Positions 7,844 to 17,134 are shown, counted from the first letter of the stretch. The stretch is 41,926 bases of DNA from Parvibaculaceae bacterium (GCA_029209985.1 JARGNZ010000002.1:178244-220169); one strand, 5' to 3'. Notes: generated from the sequence alone by a model not told the origin. Program-made: numbers and translations.

Positions 7844-9376
7844 CTATGCGATTTCGGCTAAAAGAGAAAGTTGATCGGATTTTCGTTTTTGGTCAACGTC
7901 CGTCAACGGTGTTGGGTAATCGCCTGTAAAGCAATGGTCAGTGTATTGCGGGTTGTCGGCGTTACGTCCTTCCTCTTGTCCCATAGAGCGATAAAGTCCG
8001 TCTACGGATATAAAGGCAAGGGAGTTAACGCTAATGTACTTGCGCATTCCTTCAAGGTCATATTGAGCTGCTAGCAATTGATCGCGGTCTGGCGTGTCGA
8101 TGCCGTAAAAATCAGAATGCGTAATAGGCGGACTGGCAATGCGCATGTGCACTTCTGTGGCACCTGCTTCATACATCATTTTGGCAATTTTGAGCGACGT
8201 GGTGCCACGCACAACACTGTCATCAACCAGAATAATACGTTTTCCCTGCACCAGCGCTCGGTTGGCATTGTGCTTCAACTTCACACCCAATGAGCGAATG
8301 TGCTGTGTTGGCTCAATAAAGGTTCGACCAACATAGTGATTACGAATAATCCCAAGTTCAAAGGGGATGCCAGATTGGTTGGAAAAACCAATGGCCGCGG
8401 GGACACCAGAGTCTGGCACGGGGATAACCATATCCGCCTCAACCGCACTCTCTTTCGCCAGCTCTTCCCCCATACGTTTGCGCACATTGTAAACGCTCAA
8501 GCCACCGACAATGCTGTCTGGGCGTGCAAAGTAAATGTGTTCAAAAATGCAAGGGCGGGTTTTTGCTTTCGGGAAGGGATGGATGCTGTGGACACCGTCT
8601 TTATCAACAACAACAATTTCGCCAGGCTCAACTTCCCGAATGAATTTAGCGCCAATAATATCCAAGGCGACAGTTTCAGAACAGAAGATAGGCGCGCCAT
8701 CTAGCTCGCCCAACACCAAGGGACGAATGCCCAAAGGATCGCGCGCACCGATGAGTTTTTTATTGGTGAGAACCGTCAAGGCATAAGCCCCTTCGATCTG
8801 TTTAATGGCATCCACAAACCGGTCCATGACACGGGGGAGGGGACTACGCGCAACCAACTGAAGAATGACTTCTGTGTCTGAGGTTGATTGGAAAATCGCG
8901 CCAGCTCTAACCAATTCGCCACGCAAGGTGACAGCATTGGTGAGGTTGCCATTATGTGCAACGGCAAAACCGCCGCCCCATAGGTCAGCAAACAAGGGTT
9001 GAACATTTCGAAGGACTGTTTCACCCGAAGTAGAATATCGCACGTGCCCAATTGCGGCAGTCCCTGTCAGACGGTCCATGACGGATTGTTTGGTGAAGTG
9101 GTCACCTACCAAGCCCATGCGCCGTTCTGATTGGAAGCGCGTGCCGTCAAAGCTCACGATGCCAGCAGCCTCTTGGCCACGGTGTTGAAGTGCATGAAGT
9201 CCCAGCGCCGTCAATGCAGAAGCATCGGGGTGGTTGAACATGCCAAAAACACCACATTCTTCACGTAGACGATCAGAATTCAGATCCTCATCGCTCAAAC
9301 CGTCAATTTCATTGGTTTGAGAAAGTTCTACATTTTTTTGAACGTGCTGTGGTTCAAAACTCTCAAATCGAGACAT
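7844..9376 (-). CDS. purF: Amidophosphoribosyltransferase
   Basis: PurF makes phosphoribosylamine from PRPP and glutamine, the first committed step of purine synthesis. The N-terminal Ntn glutaminase domain begins at the nucleophile Cys in EECGVFG, residue 41 from this start, so a ~40-residue propeptide must be removed. The C-terminal phosphoribosyltransferase domain has the PRPP loop (ILVDDSVVRGTTS). I chose the ATG at 9376 because AGAGGA precedes it and the length (510) suits the family; an in-frame ATG at 9454 would add 26 residues. Comparison with the Bacillus-type enzyme suggests two of the four Fe-S ligand cysteines are kept (RPCIFEH, HCFTG) and two are missing (THSDFYG, QYTDH). purN and purM are also in this window, 32 kb away. 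Confidence 0.95.
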   Translation of the reverse strand: MSRFESFEPQHVQKNVELSQTNEIDGLSDEDLNSDRLREECGVFGMFNHPDASALTALGLHALQHRGQEAAGIVSFDGTRFQSERRMGLVGDHFTKQSVMDRLTGTAAIGHVRYSTSGETVLRNVQPLFADLWGGGFAVAHNGNLTNAVTLRGELVRAGAIFQSTSDTEVILQLVARSPLPRVMDRFVDAIKQIEGAYALTVLTNKKLIGARDPLGIRPLVLGELDGAPIFCSETVALDIIGAKFIREVEPGEIVVVDKDGVHSIHPFPKAKTRPCIFEHIYFARPDSIVGGLSVYNVRKRMGEELAKESAVEADMVIPVPDSGVPAAIGFSNQSGIPFELGIIRNHYVGRTFIEPTQHIRSLGVKLKHNANRALVQGKRIILVDDSVVRGTTSLKIAKMMYEAGATEVHMRIASPPITHSDFYGIDTPDRDQLLAAQYDLEGMRKYISVNSLAFISVDGLYRSMGQEEGRNADNPQYTDHCFTGDYPTPLTDVDQKRKSDQLSLLAEIA

Positions 9377-9530
9377 TTGATCCTCTGAGTGTTCGGCGAG
9401 AATATCGCCAGATTGATCAGGATTAGTAACGGAAGTGCAATCGGTCAGTCGCATCGCCTATGTCCATTAGGGCCCCAAAACGGCACTCTCGCACCACAAC
9501 AAAGCGTTGCTTTTCAGGTCGGTCCGGTGG

Positions 9531-10172
9531 TTACTCGCTAGTTGCTTCAAACAACTGGTCGAGCCCTCTCCTCTCCGAAGGCTTATAGCCTGTTGCAGGC
9601 GTGCTGTCAGTCGTAGAATTGTCACGTTTTTGGGAGTTTTTATCTTCTGGACGATTTGCCGCTTTTGGGGTTGGAATAAACCCTTCCTGCGTCTCTTCTC
9701 CAACCAATCCGCGCATGGCCCCATGTAGTGCTTGTGATGTGCTTTCAACGATCGGTAAAAGCTTGGCTTCGCGCACCCAATCAGGATGGTCGCTCCGGTC
9801 CACCACCAGCCATGAGAAGAAAAGAAACGCGACCGCAATCACAATTAACCCACGCACGACCCCAAAAACAAAGCCAAGTGTGCGGTCCAACATGCCGATG
9901 TGGCTACTGCGGATTTTTTCGCCCCACTTGTAAGTGAGTGCGGAGATGGCGACGAAGACAATGGTGAAGACAATGGCGGCTGAAAGGGCAGCGGCCATCC
10001 AATCCGGAGAAACGATTTCGCTGAGGAAAGGCAGCAGGTAGGGGTAGAGCCAGAGCGACATTAAAGTGCCCGCAACCCAAGCCAAAATAGAAATCACTTC
10101 ACTGGTGAAACCACGGAAAAAGGCAAGTACACCTGAGATCAACATGATAACGATGACCGCAACGTCGAACAT
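9531..10172 (-). CDS. cvpA: CvpA family membrane protein
   Basis: A 213-residue protein with a CvpA/colicin V production domain. Four membrane helices occupy about residues 2-20, 28-50, 60-82 and 100-125. The family element G-x-L-D-R-x-L-G-F-x-F-G-x-x-R-G (GMLDRTLGFVFGVVRG) lies before the last helix. A polar, probably disordered cytoplasmic or periplasmic tail of about 65 residues follows. The name comes from a colicin V phenotype in E. coli; the general cellular role is still unclear, though it is often placed next to purF, as here. Read after radA and before purF on the minus strand, with about 125-155-base gaps on each side that could hold promoters. Confidence 0.9.
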   Translation of the reverse strand: MFDVAVIVIMLISGVLAFFRGFTSEVISILAWVAGTLMSLWLYPYLLPFLSEIVSPDWMAAALSAAIVFTIVFVAISALTYKWGEKIRSSHIGMLDRTLGFVFGVVRGLIVIAVAFLFFSWLVVDRSDHPDWVREAKLLPIVESTSQALHGAMRGLVGEETQEGFIPTPKAANRPEDKNSQKRDNSTTDSTPATGYKPSERRGLDQLFEATSE

Positions 10173-10299
10173 CTAGATTTCCCCAATACAATATAAGCAC
10201 AATCCCCGAACGAGAGGTGGTCACCCCTCGCTTTGAGCGCAATCTAGCACATAACCCTTAAAGGTTTGAATGGGAATGCAGTAAATTATCGCGGTAGGG

Positions 10300-11685
10300 C
10301 TAAATTCCAGCGGTAAGGTGAGCAATTAACGCGGCCAAATCAGGCACTTCAATAAGGTCTAAACCGCAATCTGCTGGTTTTTGGCGTTCTGGAATTTTGG
10401 GCACAATGGCCCGTGTGAACCCCAGTTTTGCAGCTTCTTTGAGGCGTGGTTCCATCTGGTTTACGGCGCGCACGGCACCCGACAGGCTGATTTCCCCAAA
10501 AAATACCGAATTATCCGGTAATGCCTTTCCTTGGAGAGAGGAAATAAGAGAAGCCGCCACCGCAAGGTCAGCAGCAGGCTCTGCAATCCGCAGCCCTCCC
10601 GCGACGTTGAGATAGACATCTTGCCCCGATAAAGAGAGGCCACACCGGGAATCCAGAACTGCCAGAACCATTGAAAGCCGTCCTGTATCCCAGCCCACCA
10701 CAGCACGGCGGGGTGTGCCTAAAGAGCTATCAGAAACAAGGGTTTGAATTTCAACGAGAACGGGGCGGGTGCCTTCAATGCCGGCAAATACCGTGGTGCC
10801 ACTCGAATCGCCTGTTCGGTCCCCAATGAAAAGAGCCGATGGGTTTGGCACTTCGCCTAAGCCTTTTTCGCCCATATCAAAGACACCAATTTCATTGGTT
10901 GGGCCAAAGCGGTTTTTCACGGCGCGTAGAATGCGAAAATGGTGCCCCCGTTCCCCCTCAAAATAGAGCACAGTATCGACCATATGCTCCATGACACGTG
11001 GTCCTGCAATTTGCCCATCCTTGGTGACATGGCCAACAATGATAACGGCCACCCCCGATCCCTTGGCAACCCGAATGAGGTCCTGAGAACAGCCGCGCAC
11101 CTGCGACACAGAACCGGGCGCTGAATCGATGGAGTCAGACCACATGGTTTGAATGGAATCGATCACGACCGCATCAACAGGTTGCTCCGCCTCAAGCGTA
11201 GCAATGATGTCCGGTAAATGCGTTTCGGCGGCAAGTCCAACATCTGCATCCGCAAGGTCCAGTCTGCGGGCGCGCATACGTACTTGTTCAATGGCTTCCT
11301 CACCGGAGATGTAGATCGCCTTTTTGCCGCCCCGCGCGAGCGCCGCCATAACTTGGAGAAGAAGCGTGGATTTGCCGATGCCGGGATCGCCGCCCACCAA
11401 CAGAGCAGAACCGGGCACAAGGCCGCCGCCACACACCCGGTCAAATTCGGCAATGCCGGTAACGTGGCGGGGCCGGTCCGGGCTCTCGCCGTCCATCGGC
11501 ATTAGGGGTATGGCGCGCCCTTTGGTGGCTTTGCCCGCACGTGTGGGACGCCCCCCCACACCGCCTGTTTCAACACCTTCTTCGGAAAGGGAATTCCATT
11601 CGCCGCAAGCTTCGCATTGTCCGGCCCACTTGGAAAAGACGGTAGAACACTTTTGACAGACAAATCGTTTTTGCGCACGCGCCAT
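10300..11685 (-). CDS. radA: DNA repair protein RadA (Sms)
   Basis: RadA is a DnaB-like ATPase that drives branch migration in recombinational repair. The 461 residues show all its parts in order. A four-cysteine zinc finger comes first (C10-x2-C13 and C24-x2-C27), then the Walker A GGDPGIGKST (98-107) and a Walker B-type VVIDSIQT. The RadA-specific KNRFG motif (VKNRFGPTNEIGVF, about 256-269) and a Lon-protease-like C-terminal domain follow. The start is the only sensible ATG. The gene lies between mlaF and cvpA on the minus strand. A 6-base stem-loop (GCCTCA/TGAGGC, 11709-11723) sits in the 76-base gap upstream. Confidence 0.96.
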   Translation of the reverse strand: MARAQKRFVCQKCSTVFSKWAGQCEACGEWNSLSEEGVETGGVGGRPTRAGKATKGRAIPLMPMDGESPDRPRHVTGIAEFDRVCGGGLVPGSALLVGGDPGIGKSTLLLQVMAALARGGKKAIYISGEEAIEQVRMRARRLDLADADVGLAAETHLPDIIATLEAEQPVDAVVIDSIQTMWSDSIDSAPGSVSQVRGCSQDLIRVAKGSGVAVIIVGHVTKDGQIAGPRVMEHMVDTVLYFEGERGHHFRILRAVKNRFGPTNEIGVFDMGEKGLGEVPNPSALFIGDRTGDSSGTTVFAGIEGTRPVLVEIQTLVSDSSLGTPRRAVVGWDTGRLSMVLAVLDSRCGLSLSGQDVYLNVAGGLRIAEPAADLAVAASLISSLQGKALPDNSVFFGEISLSGAVRAVNQMEPRLKEAAKLGFTRAIVPKIPERQKPADCGLDLIEVPDLAALIAHLTAGI

Positions 11686-11761
11686 GGCTAACCTTACCAG
11701 CTTGCTCGGCCTCAGCGTGAGGCTCAGAATCAGACGTAAGGGGGCAGTCTAACTGAGTCTG

Positions 11762-12577
11762 TTAGAGCTTGCGCACATCCATTTTGATGGGGCCGTCTGC
11801 ACGCCCATGAATGAATTGATCAACGTATTCATTGCCCGAATGGTCCACGTCATCTTTGGACCCTTGCCAAAGGATTTCGCCTTTGTAGATCATGGCAATA
11901 TTGTCAGCAATTTTGCGCGCACTGGCCATATCATGGGTAATAGACAGGGCCGTGGCCCCAAGATCTTTCACAGATTCAACAATAAGGTCATTGATGACAT
12001 CGGCCATAATCGGATCAAGCCCGGTGGTTGGTTCATCAAAAAAGATGATTTCGGGATCAGCGGCAATGGCACGCGCCAAGCCAACGCGTTTTTGCATCCC
12101 CCCAGACAGCTCAGCAGGGAAAAGCTCGCCAACATCTGAATTCAAGCCAACTTTGGCCAATTTAAGAACGGCGATTTCTTTCGCATCTTTTCGGTTCATG
12201 CCTTGGCCCTGAATAAGCCCAAAGGCAACATTTTCCCAAACCCGGAGGCTGTCAAAAAGCGCTGCCCCCTGAAACAGCATGCCGAATTTATGTAATACGG
12301 TTTCCTGTGCCCGCCCGGTGAGCTTTGTGACCTCTTCACCATCCACTTTGATGGACCCTGATGTGGGGCGAATAATGCCCAAAATGGATTTCAGCATGAC
12401 GGACTTGCCGGTGCCCGATCCACCGATCACAACAAGCGATTCCCCCGCAGGAACAGTTAAGTTGATGCCGTTGAGCACCTTCTTGCTTCCAAACCGCTTA
12501 TGCACATCAGTCAGAATGATTTTGGAATCGGTCATTGAATCTTGTCTCTTGTTGCGGCGAAAAAGGGAGGGAGCCAT
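11762..12577 (-). CDS. mlaF: ABC transporter ATP-binding protein, MlaF-type
   Basis: This is the ATPase of an Mla/MCE-type phospholipid transporter. The 271 residues include the P-loop GGSGTGKS (52-59), Q-loop, signature LSGGMQKR, Walker B FFDEPTTGLDP and H-loop SITHD, in the order and style of MlaF/TtgA2 proteins. It follows mlaE by 12 bases, so the two are translated together. The ATG at 12577 is preceded by an AAGGGGGC-type ribosome-binding site. An internal ATG at 12535 (MTDSK) would match the shorter family N-terminus and cannot be excluded. The periplasmic substrate-binding subunit MlaD, usually next in such operons, is not here; radA follows instead. Confidence 0.9.
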   Translation of the reverse strand: MAPSLFRRNKRQDSMTDSKIILTDVHKRFGSKKVLNGINLTVPAGESLVVIGGSGTGKSVMLKSILGIIRPTSGSIKVDGEEVTKLTGRAQETVLHKFGMLFQGAALFDSLRVWENVAFGLIQGQGMNRKDAKEIAVLKLAKVGLNSDVGELFPAELSGGMQKRVGLARAIAADPEIIFFDEPTTGLDPIMADVINDLIVESVKDLGATALSITHDMASARKIADNIAMIYKGEILWQGSKDDVDHSGNEYVDQFIHGRADGPIKMDVRKL

Positions 12578-12589
12578 CTGGGCGCCCCC

Positions 12590-13363
12590 TTAAGAGGAGA
12601 AGAAGAGCGAGGTCATGAGATAATTACTCGCCAAAATAAGAATGGAAGACATCACAACTGCATTTGTGGTGGCACGGCCCACACCCTGTGCGCCGCCTTT
12701 ACTGTTAAAGCCGTGGAAACAGCCCATCAACGCGATGATAAAGCCGAATACTGAGGATTTAATCATGCCGGAGGTGACATCATCCATGTCCAAAAAGTCC
12801 ACGGTGGTTTTTACATAGACGCCCGGATTGAATTCCAGTGTTTGGGTGCCCACCACAAAGCCGCCAAAGATGCCGATCACATCTGCGACAAAGACCAACA
12901 AGGGAAGTGTCAGAACAGCCGCGATCAAGCGCGGAGCCACCAAGTATTTATACGGATTTGTGGAAAGGGTGGTGAGCGCGTCAATTTGCTCCGTCACACG
13001 CATTGTCCCAAGCTCAGCTGCAATGGCCGCAGACACACGACCAGCGATCATGAGGCCAGCCATAACAGGACCAAGCTCACGGGTAATCCCAAGGGCCACA
13101 ATCGTTGCCACAATCGATTCCGAGTTAAACTCATTCCCACCGTAATAAATTTGAAGCGCCAGCACACCGCCCGTAAAAAATGTGGTTAGCGCAACAACGG
13201 GAAGGGAGAAGTACCCAATGCGCATCATCTGCGCCAAAACCAATCGACCGAAAATAGGCGGGCGGAAACAATGGGAGACCCCATGCCATGTAAACACGGC
13301 TAACTGACCTACGTCCTGAAGCGTACCCAAAACCACACGCCCAATGATCGCCAATAAATTCAC
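12590..13363 (-). CDS. mlaE: MlaE-family ABC transporter permease
   Basis: This is the inner-membrane permease that pairs with MlaF for phospholipid transport between the membranes. The 257 residues have an amphipathic N-terminal segment, then about five membrane helices. Family marks are ALTTFFTGGVLALQ, RELGPVMAGLMIAGRVSAAIAAELGTM (read in parts), the EQIDAL coupling element, and a late helix with GCFHGFNSKGGAQGVG. Overall length and motif order are typical. It lies 124 bases after alr and just before mlaF on the minus strand. Placing mlaE-mlaF between alr and radA is seen in other alphaproteobacteria. Confidence 0.93.
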   Translation of the reverse strand: MNLLAIIGRVVLGTLQDVGQLAVFTWHGVSHCFRPPIFGRLVLAQMMRIGYFSLPVVALTTFFTGGVLALQIYYGGNEFNSESIVATIVALGITRELGPVMAGLMIAGRVSAAIAAELGTMRVTEQIDALTTLSTNPYKYLVAPRLIAAVLTLPLLVFVADVIGIFGGFVVGTQTLEFNPGVYVKTTVDFLDMDDVTSGMIKSSVFGFIIALMGCFHGFNSKGGAQGVGRATTNAVVMSSILILASNYLMTSLFFSS

Positions 13364-13487
13364 GTCTCGCTCCCAGGTCCCTGTTCTAGCCGTCAGTCAA
13401 CCCACACCTTGCACGCAGTAGATTGATAGTCGGTTAGTATTTTACTTTTGGGGCCAAATTGGATCAACCTGCACCCCAATAAATCTA

Positions 13488-14660
13488 TCAAGAAGCACTT
13501 TGCGTGTAGTGCCGGTGGTATCTGTACCCTAAGCTGGTAAGGACTTCGTAACCAATCGTACCTGCCGCCTCGGCAAAATCATCAATTGTTTGGTTTTTAC
13601 CCAAAATTTCTGCCCAAGCCCCCTCAAGAGCAACACTTTCAGGGATATGACTGACATCAACGGTCAATTGATCCATGGACAAGCGCCCGACGATGGGTGC
13701 TTTCGTCTCGCCAAAGAAAACACCGATTCTTAAAAGATCGTTTTGGGCGTTGTTGACCGGCGGAAGGTTGGGGCGTCCAATGTGCCTGAAAAGGCCGTCC
13801 CCATAGCCAAAACCGAGAACAGCAATTCTGCTTGGGCTGGGCGTAATATAGCTGGCACCATAGCCAATACCGTCACCGGCTGGCACGTCTTGAATTTGAA
13901 GAACGCGCCCCCGAAGGCTCACAACAGCTTCAAAGGGAGATTCCTGCTTCAAAAAAGGAGAGCCGCCGTAAAGGCCGATGCCTGGCCGGGCAATGTCCCC
14001 CTGATAAACCTCACTCAAAAACACACCCGCACTATTGGCAAAGCTTGTTGGCGTTGCCGGAAAAATCTCTTGGGCTTTTCGGAAAATCGCTAATTGGGCC
14101 GTATTTTGGCTGTGTGTCGGGTCATCGGCACATGCCAAATGGCTCATGAGAAAAACCGGCTTAATATCAGCGGCGTCGAGCTTGTCTTTGACAGCCTTCA
14201 AGTCGTTGAGGGAAATCCCGAGCCGGTGCATGCCGGTATCCACATGCAAAGCAGCGGGCAGTTCACGCAGTGCTTTTGCGCACCATGCGTCAACATCAGC
14301 CATCGATTTTAAGCAAGGTGTTAATCGGTATGATGTGTAGCTGTCGAGGGCATCTGCAAACACGCCGTCCATGATGTAAATGTTCACATCAGGGAGCAGC
14401 TTTCGGAGAGTGACACCTTCTTGAGGGTCGGCCACAAAGAAGTGTTGGCATCCCTGTTGGGCAAGGGCAGGTGCAACGTGCGCCATGCCCAATCCGTACG
14501 CATCCGCTTTGACGCATGCCCCCATTTGTGTGTTGGGCGCAGTTTTGTTGAACAAGCACCAGTTGCGTTGAATAGCGCCTAGGTCGATGTCAAGCGTCGC
14601 ACCGGTCAGTGCGCCGCCGCCAGTAGACGAGGGTGGACTATGTGAAGAACGAGGGCTCAA
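13488..14660 (-). CDS. alr: Alanine racemase
   Basis: Alr interconverts L- and D-alanine with pyridoxal phosphate, supplying D-Ala for peptidoglycan. The 390-residue protein has the PLP lysine K51 in VKADAYGLG and a second catalytic Tyr in GIGYGASYI. The conserved VGRLSMDQ motif and a typical C-terminal domain follow. The start is a TTG whose last two bases lie inside the dnaB stop (TTGA, a 4-base overlap), implying translational coupling to dnaB. The first ~20 residues are polar, Ser/Pro-rich and not conserved-looking, so a later start is possible, but no ATG or GTG precedes the core LDIDLGAI. It is second in the dnaB operon. Confidence 0.94.
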   Translation of the reverse strand: MSPRSSHSPPSSTGGGALTGATLDIDLGAIQRNWCLFNKTAPNTQMGACVKADAYGLGMAHVAPALAQQGCQHFFVADPQEGVTLRKLLPDVNIYIMDGVFADALDSYTSYRLTPCLKSMADVDAWCAKALRELPAALHVDTGMHRLGISLNDLKAVKDKLDAADIKPVFLMSHLACADDPTHSQNTAQLAIFRKAQEIFPATPTSFANSAGVFLSEVYQGDIARPGIGLYGGSPFLKQESPFEAVVSLRGRVLQIQDVPAGDGIGYGASYITPSPSRIAVLGFGYGDGLFRHIGRPNLPPVNNAQNDLLRIGVFFGETKAPIVGRLSMDQLTVDVSHIPESVALEGAWAEILGKNQTIDDFAEAAGTIGYEVLTSLGYRYHRHYTQSAS

Positions 14661-16153
14661 TACATATCTTCCGGTTCATCGGCAGGTTGGGCAAGGTCAG
14701 AGAACTGAGTGAATTGCGGCAAGAACGCCATCTTCACGGTGCCTGTAGGGCCGTGACGCTGTTTCCCGATCACAACCTCTGCAAGGCCATGTACCTTTTC
14801 CATCTCGCTTTGCCATTCCAAATGTTCCGGCGTGCCTTCTCGTGGCTCAGCTCGTTGAACATAATACTCTTCACGGAATACAAACATCACCACGTCCGCG
14901 TCTTGCTCAATAGAACCAGATTCACGAAGGTCAGAGAGTTGAGGGCGTTTGTCTTCACGTGCTTCCACCTGACGAGAAAGCTGGGAGAGGGCGATGATGG
15001 GAATGGAAAGTTCCTTCGCCAATGCTTTGAGGCCCGTGGTGATTTGCGTGATTTCTTGCACCCGGTTTTCCTGCCCAGACCCGGCAAGAAGCTGGAGGTA
15101 ATCGATGATGAGAAGCCCAAGGCCGCGCTGCCGTTTGATCCGGCGGGCCCGCGCGGCAACTGTTGCAATGGTCAATCCGCCCGTATCGTCAATATAGAGG
15201 GGGAGGCTTTCCAGTTCCTGTGAGGCGGTCACAAATCGATGCCATTCTTCTTGGTCGATTTTTCCGCGTCGCAGTTTCTCTGAAGAAATCCGCGAATGTT
15301 CTGCGAGCAAACGAGTCGCCAACTGATCAGAGGACATCTCCAAAGAGAAGAAGCCGACAATAGCCCCGTCTTTTACTTCGACCGTGCCATCAGCCTTATG
15401 CTCAGACTTGAAAGCCTTCGCGGCGTTAAACGCGATATTGGTGGCTAGGGCGGTTTTCCCCATAGACGGACGACCTGCAAGCACAATCAAATCGGAGGGG
15501 TGAAGTCCCCCCAATTTTTCATCCAGATCGCGTAGGCCAGTCGATATGCCTGCAAGGCCCCCGTCGCGCTCATAGGCTTGCGCGGCCACGTCAACAGCTT
15601 CCCGCACAGATTCGGTGAAGGTCACAAAGCCACCTTCATACTTACCCGTTTCAGCGAGTGAATAGAGGGATTGTTCTGCATCTTGAATTTGTTGGGCAGG
15701 GGGATCTTCAACCGGCGCATCAAACGCACGCGAATGAATATCCTCACCAATGGCGATCAACTCCCGGCGTATCGCCAAGTCATAAATGGTGCGTCCGTAT
15801 TCCGCTGCATTTATGATGGTGGTTGCGGCACCGGCAAGACGCGCCAAATAGGCACTACCGCCGACTTCAGCCATGGACGGGTCATGTTCAAAGTACGTTT
15901 TGAGAGTGACCGGCGTTGCGACATGGCCACCGGTAATCAACTTAGACATCGCCTCATAAACACGAGCGTGAAGTCCTTCATAAAAATGCGAAGGCTCCAA
16001 AAACGAAGCAACCCGGTCAAAGGAATCATTGTTGATCAACATCGCACCAAGCAAGGCTTGCTCAGCTTCGAGGTTGGCAGGGGCGGTCCGTACGGGGGCG
16101 CTGGGCTCCTCGTCGGGCAGGTCATAAGTGGGCTCAAAATTTTCCATGCGCAT
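14657..16153 (-). CDS. dnaB: Replicative DNA helicase DnaB
   Basis: DnaB is the hexameric helicase that unwinds DNA at the replication fork. The 498 residues hold the N-terminal helical domain with the conserved NLEAEQALLGAMLI (27-40), a linker, and the RecA-like C-terminal domain. That domain has Walker A GRPSMGKTA (227-235), Walker B LLIIDYLQLL, and the later motifs ALSQLSRQVE, SDLRESGSIEQDAD and GKQRHGPTGT. No intein is present. The start could be this ATG or the one two codons on. It begins a new transcript after the rplI terminator at 16356-16384 and overlaps alr by four bases at its 3' end. Confidence 0.97.
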   Translation of the reverse strand: MRMENFEPTYDLPDEEPSAPVRTAPANLEAEQALLGAMLINNDSFDRVASFLEPSHFYEGLHARVYEAMSKLITGGHVATPVTLKTYFEHDPSMAEVGGSAYLARLAGAATTIINAAEYGRTIYDLAIRRELIAIGEDIHSRAFDAPVEDPPAQQIQDAEQSLYSLAETGKYEGGFVTFTESVREAVDVAAQAYERDGGLAGISTGLRDLDEKLGGLHPSDLIVLAGRPSMGKTALATNIAFNAAKAFKSEHKADGTVEVKDGAIVGFFSLEMSSDQLATRLLAEHSRISSEKLRRGKIDQEEWHRFVTASQELESLPLYIDDTGGLTIATVAARARRIKRQRGLGLLIIDYLQLLAGSGQENRVQEITQITTGLKALAKELSIPIIALSQLSRQVEAREDKRPQLSDLRESGSIEQDADVVMFVFREEYYVQRAEPREGTPEHLEWQSEMEKVHGLAEVVIGKQRHGPTGTVKMAFLPQFTQFSDLAQPADEPEDMY

Positions 16154-16355
16154 AGTAATACGCTAGAGAACGCACGAGGCAAAGCTTGTTGAGTCTGAAG
16201 TTTTCCACGGGTTTTGGGATTTGGGGGTAACTGAATAAGTGGCTGTTTAGAAAAAGAAATTCAAGGTGCAGCCTGTGTAAGAAATGTCGAATAACTTTGC
16301 CGCGCGAGAAACAGAGCAAGGAAAGCATTCGGTGCTCATATAAAAGTGTCGAAAC

Positions 16356-16384
16356 AAAAAAGGCGCCCCGAGGGACGCCTTTTC
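16356..16384 (-). terminator. Terminator at the end of the rpsF-rpsR-DUF2232-rplI operon
   Basis: On the minus strand AAGGCG-TCCC pairs with GGGG-CGCCTT around a minimal loop and is followed by six T's. It lies 20 bases beyond the rplI stop and so separates the ribosomal operon from dnaB. Confidence 0.88.
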
Positions 16385-16404
16385 GTAAAACCGGTGAGAG
16401 ACGC

Positions 16405-17013
16405 TTAGTCTTCTTTTTCAGCTTCGTCTGATGCTTCTTCAGTGCTTTCTTCTGCGTCAGCGTCGTCGCCGTCATCATCAAGAAATTCACTTGCTTCCAA
16501 CTCTTCATCGTCTTCGTCTTCGTAGCCCGGACGGATCACTTCGCCGCGTGCTTGCGCTTCAGCTTCTTCAGCAGAACGAGCAATGTTGAGTGTAATAGAA
16601 ACAGTCACTTCTGGGTGAAGGCGGATGTTCAAGTCGCTCAAGCCAAGCTCTTTGATTGGACGATCAAGAATGACTTGGTTGCGAACGATGGTGAAGCCAT
16701 TTTCAGTAATGGTTTCAGCGATATCACGAGTGGAGACAGAACCGTAAAGCTGGCCTGTGTCAGAAGCCTGACGGATAACGATGAATTGTTCGCCGTTGAG
16801 CTTATCACCAACGATGGACGCTTCGCCTTTGCGCTCGAGGTTTTGAGCTTCGAGTTGAGCGCGTTGCGCTTCAAACTGAGCCAAGTTTGCTTTAGTTGCG
16901 CGCAGAGCTTTACCGCCCGGCAGCAAGAAATTCCGTGCAAAACCATCTTTCACGCGCACAACGTCACCCATTTGGCCAAGACGTTCAATCCGCTCTAAAA
17001 GCACTACTTCCAT
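16405..17013 (-). CDS. rplI: 50S ribosomal protein L9
   Basis: L9 binds 23S rRNA and bridges neighbouring ribosomes. The protein opens with [17 protein letters not shown] and the conserved [16 protein letters not shown], the hallmark L9 N-terminal domain. The long connecting helix and the C-terminal domain follow (to about residue 148). I start at the ATG at 17013 because AAGGAGAG lies just ahead. At 202 residues it is longer than the ~150-residue standard. The extra ~50 residues are very acidic (strings of D and E), a tail often seen in alphaproteobacterial L9. It is the last gene of the ribosomal operon. Confidence 0.97.
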   Translation of the reverse strand: MEVVLLERIERLGQMGDVVRVKDGFARNFLLPGGKALRATKANLAQFEAQRAQLEAQNLERKGEASIVGDKLNGEQFIVIRQASDTGQLYGSVSTRDIAETITENGFTIVRNQVILDRPIKELGLSDLNIRLHPEVTVSITLNIARSAEEAEAQARGEVIRPGYEDEDDEELEASEFLDDDGDDADAEESTEEASDEAEKED

Positions 17014-17134
17014 AATTCTCTCCTTGCCCCGTAGGGCTTCGTCATATCGGCGGGTCCGTTGGACCCGTTCAAAAAGTTTCTCGATGCCCCACATATGCAG
17101 AGCGATGATAGGCCGAGCTTAATAGGCTCGGTTA

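Noticed and set aside
10214-10233. Hairpin-like sequence in the cvpA-radA gap
   Set aside because: The stem has a mismatch and no T-run follows, so I did not call a terminator.
14633-15223. 196-codon plus-strand open frame over dnaB/alr
   Set aside because: It is antisense to the conserved DnaB motor region and shows no family features.
16191-16195. GANTC methylation site upstream of dnaB as a cell-cycle switch
   Set aside because: One GAGTC site is expected by chance and nothing else supports CcrM/GcrA control here.
16201-16209. DnaA-box-like sequence (TTTTCCACG) just upstream of dnaB
   Set aside because: It matches the consensus at only seven of nine positions, stands alone, and has no AT-rich unwinding region or clustered boxes, so an origin or DnaA control is not supported.
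16405-17094. Longer L9 with 27 extra N-terminal residues
   Set aside because: AAGGAGAG directly ahead of the ATG at 17013 and the universal MEVVLLE start show the extension is not translated.
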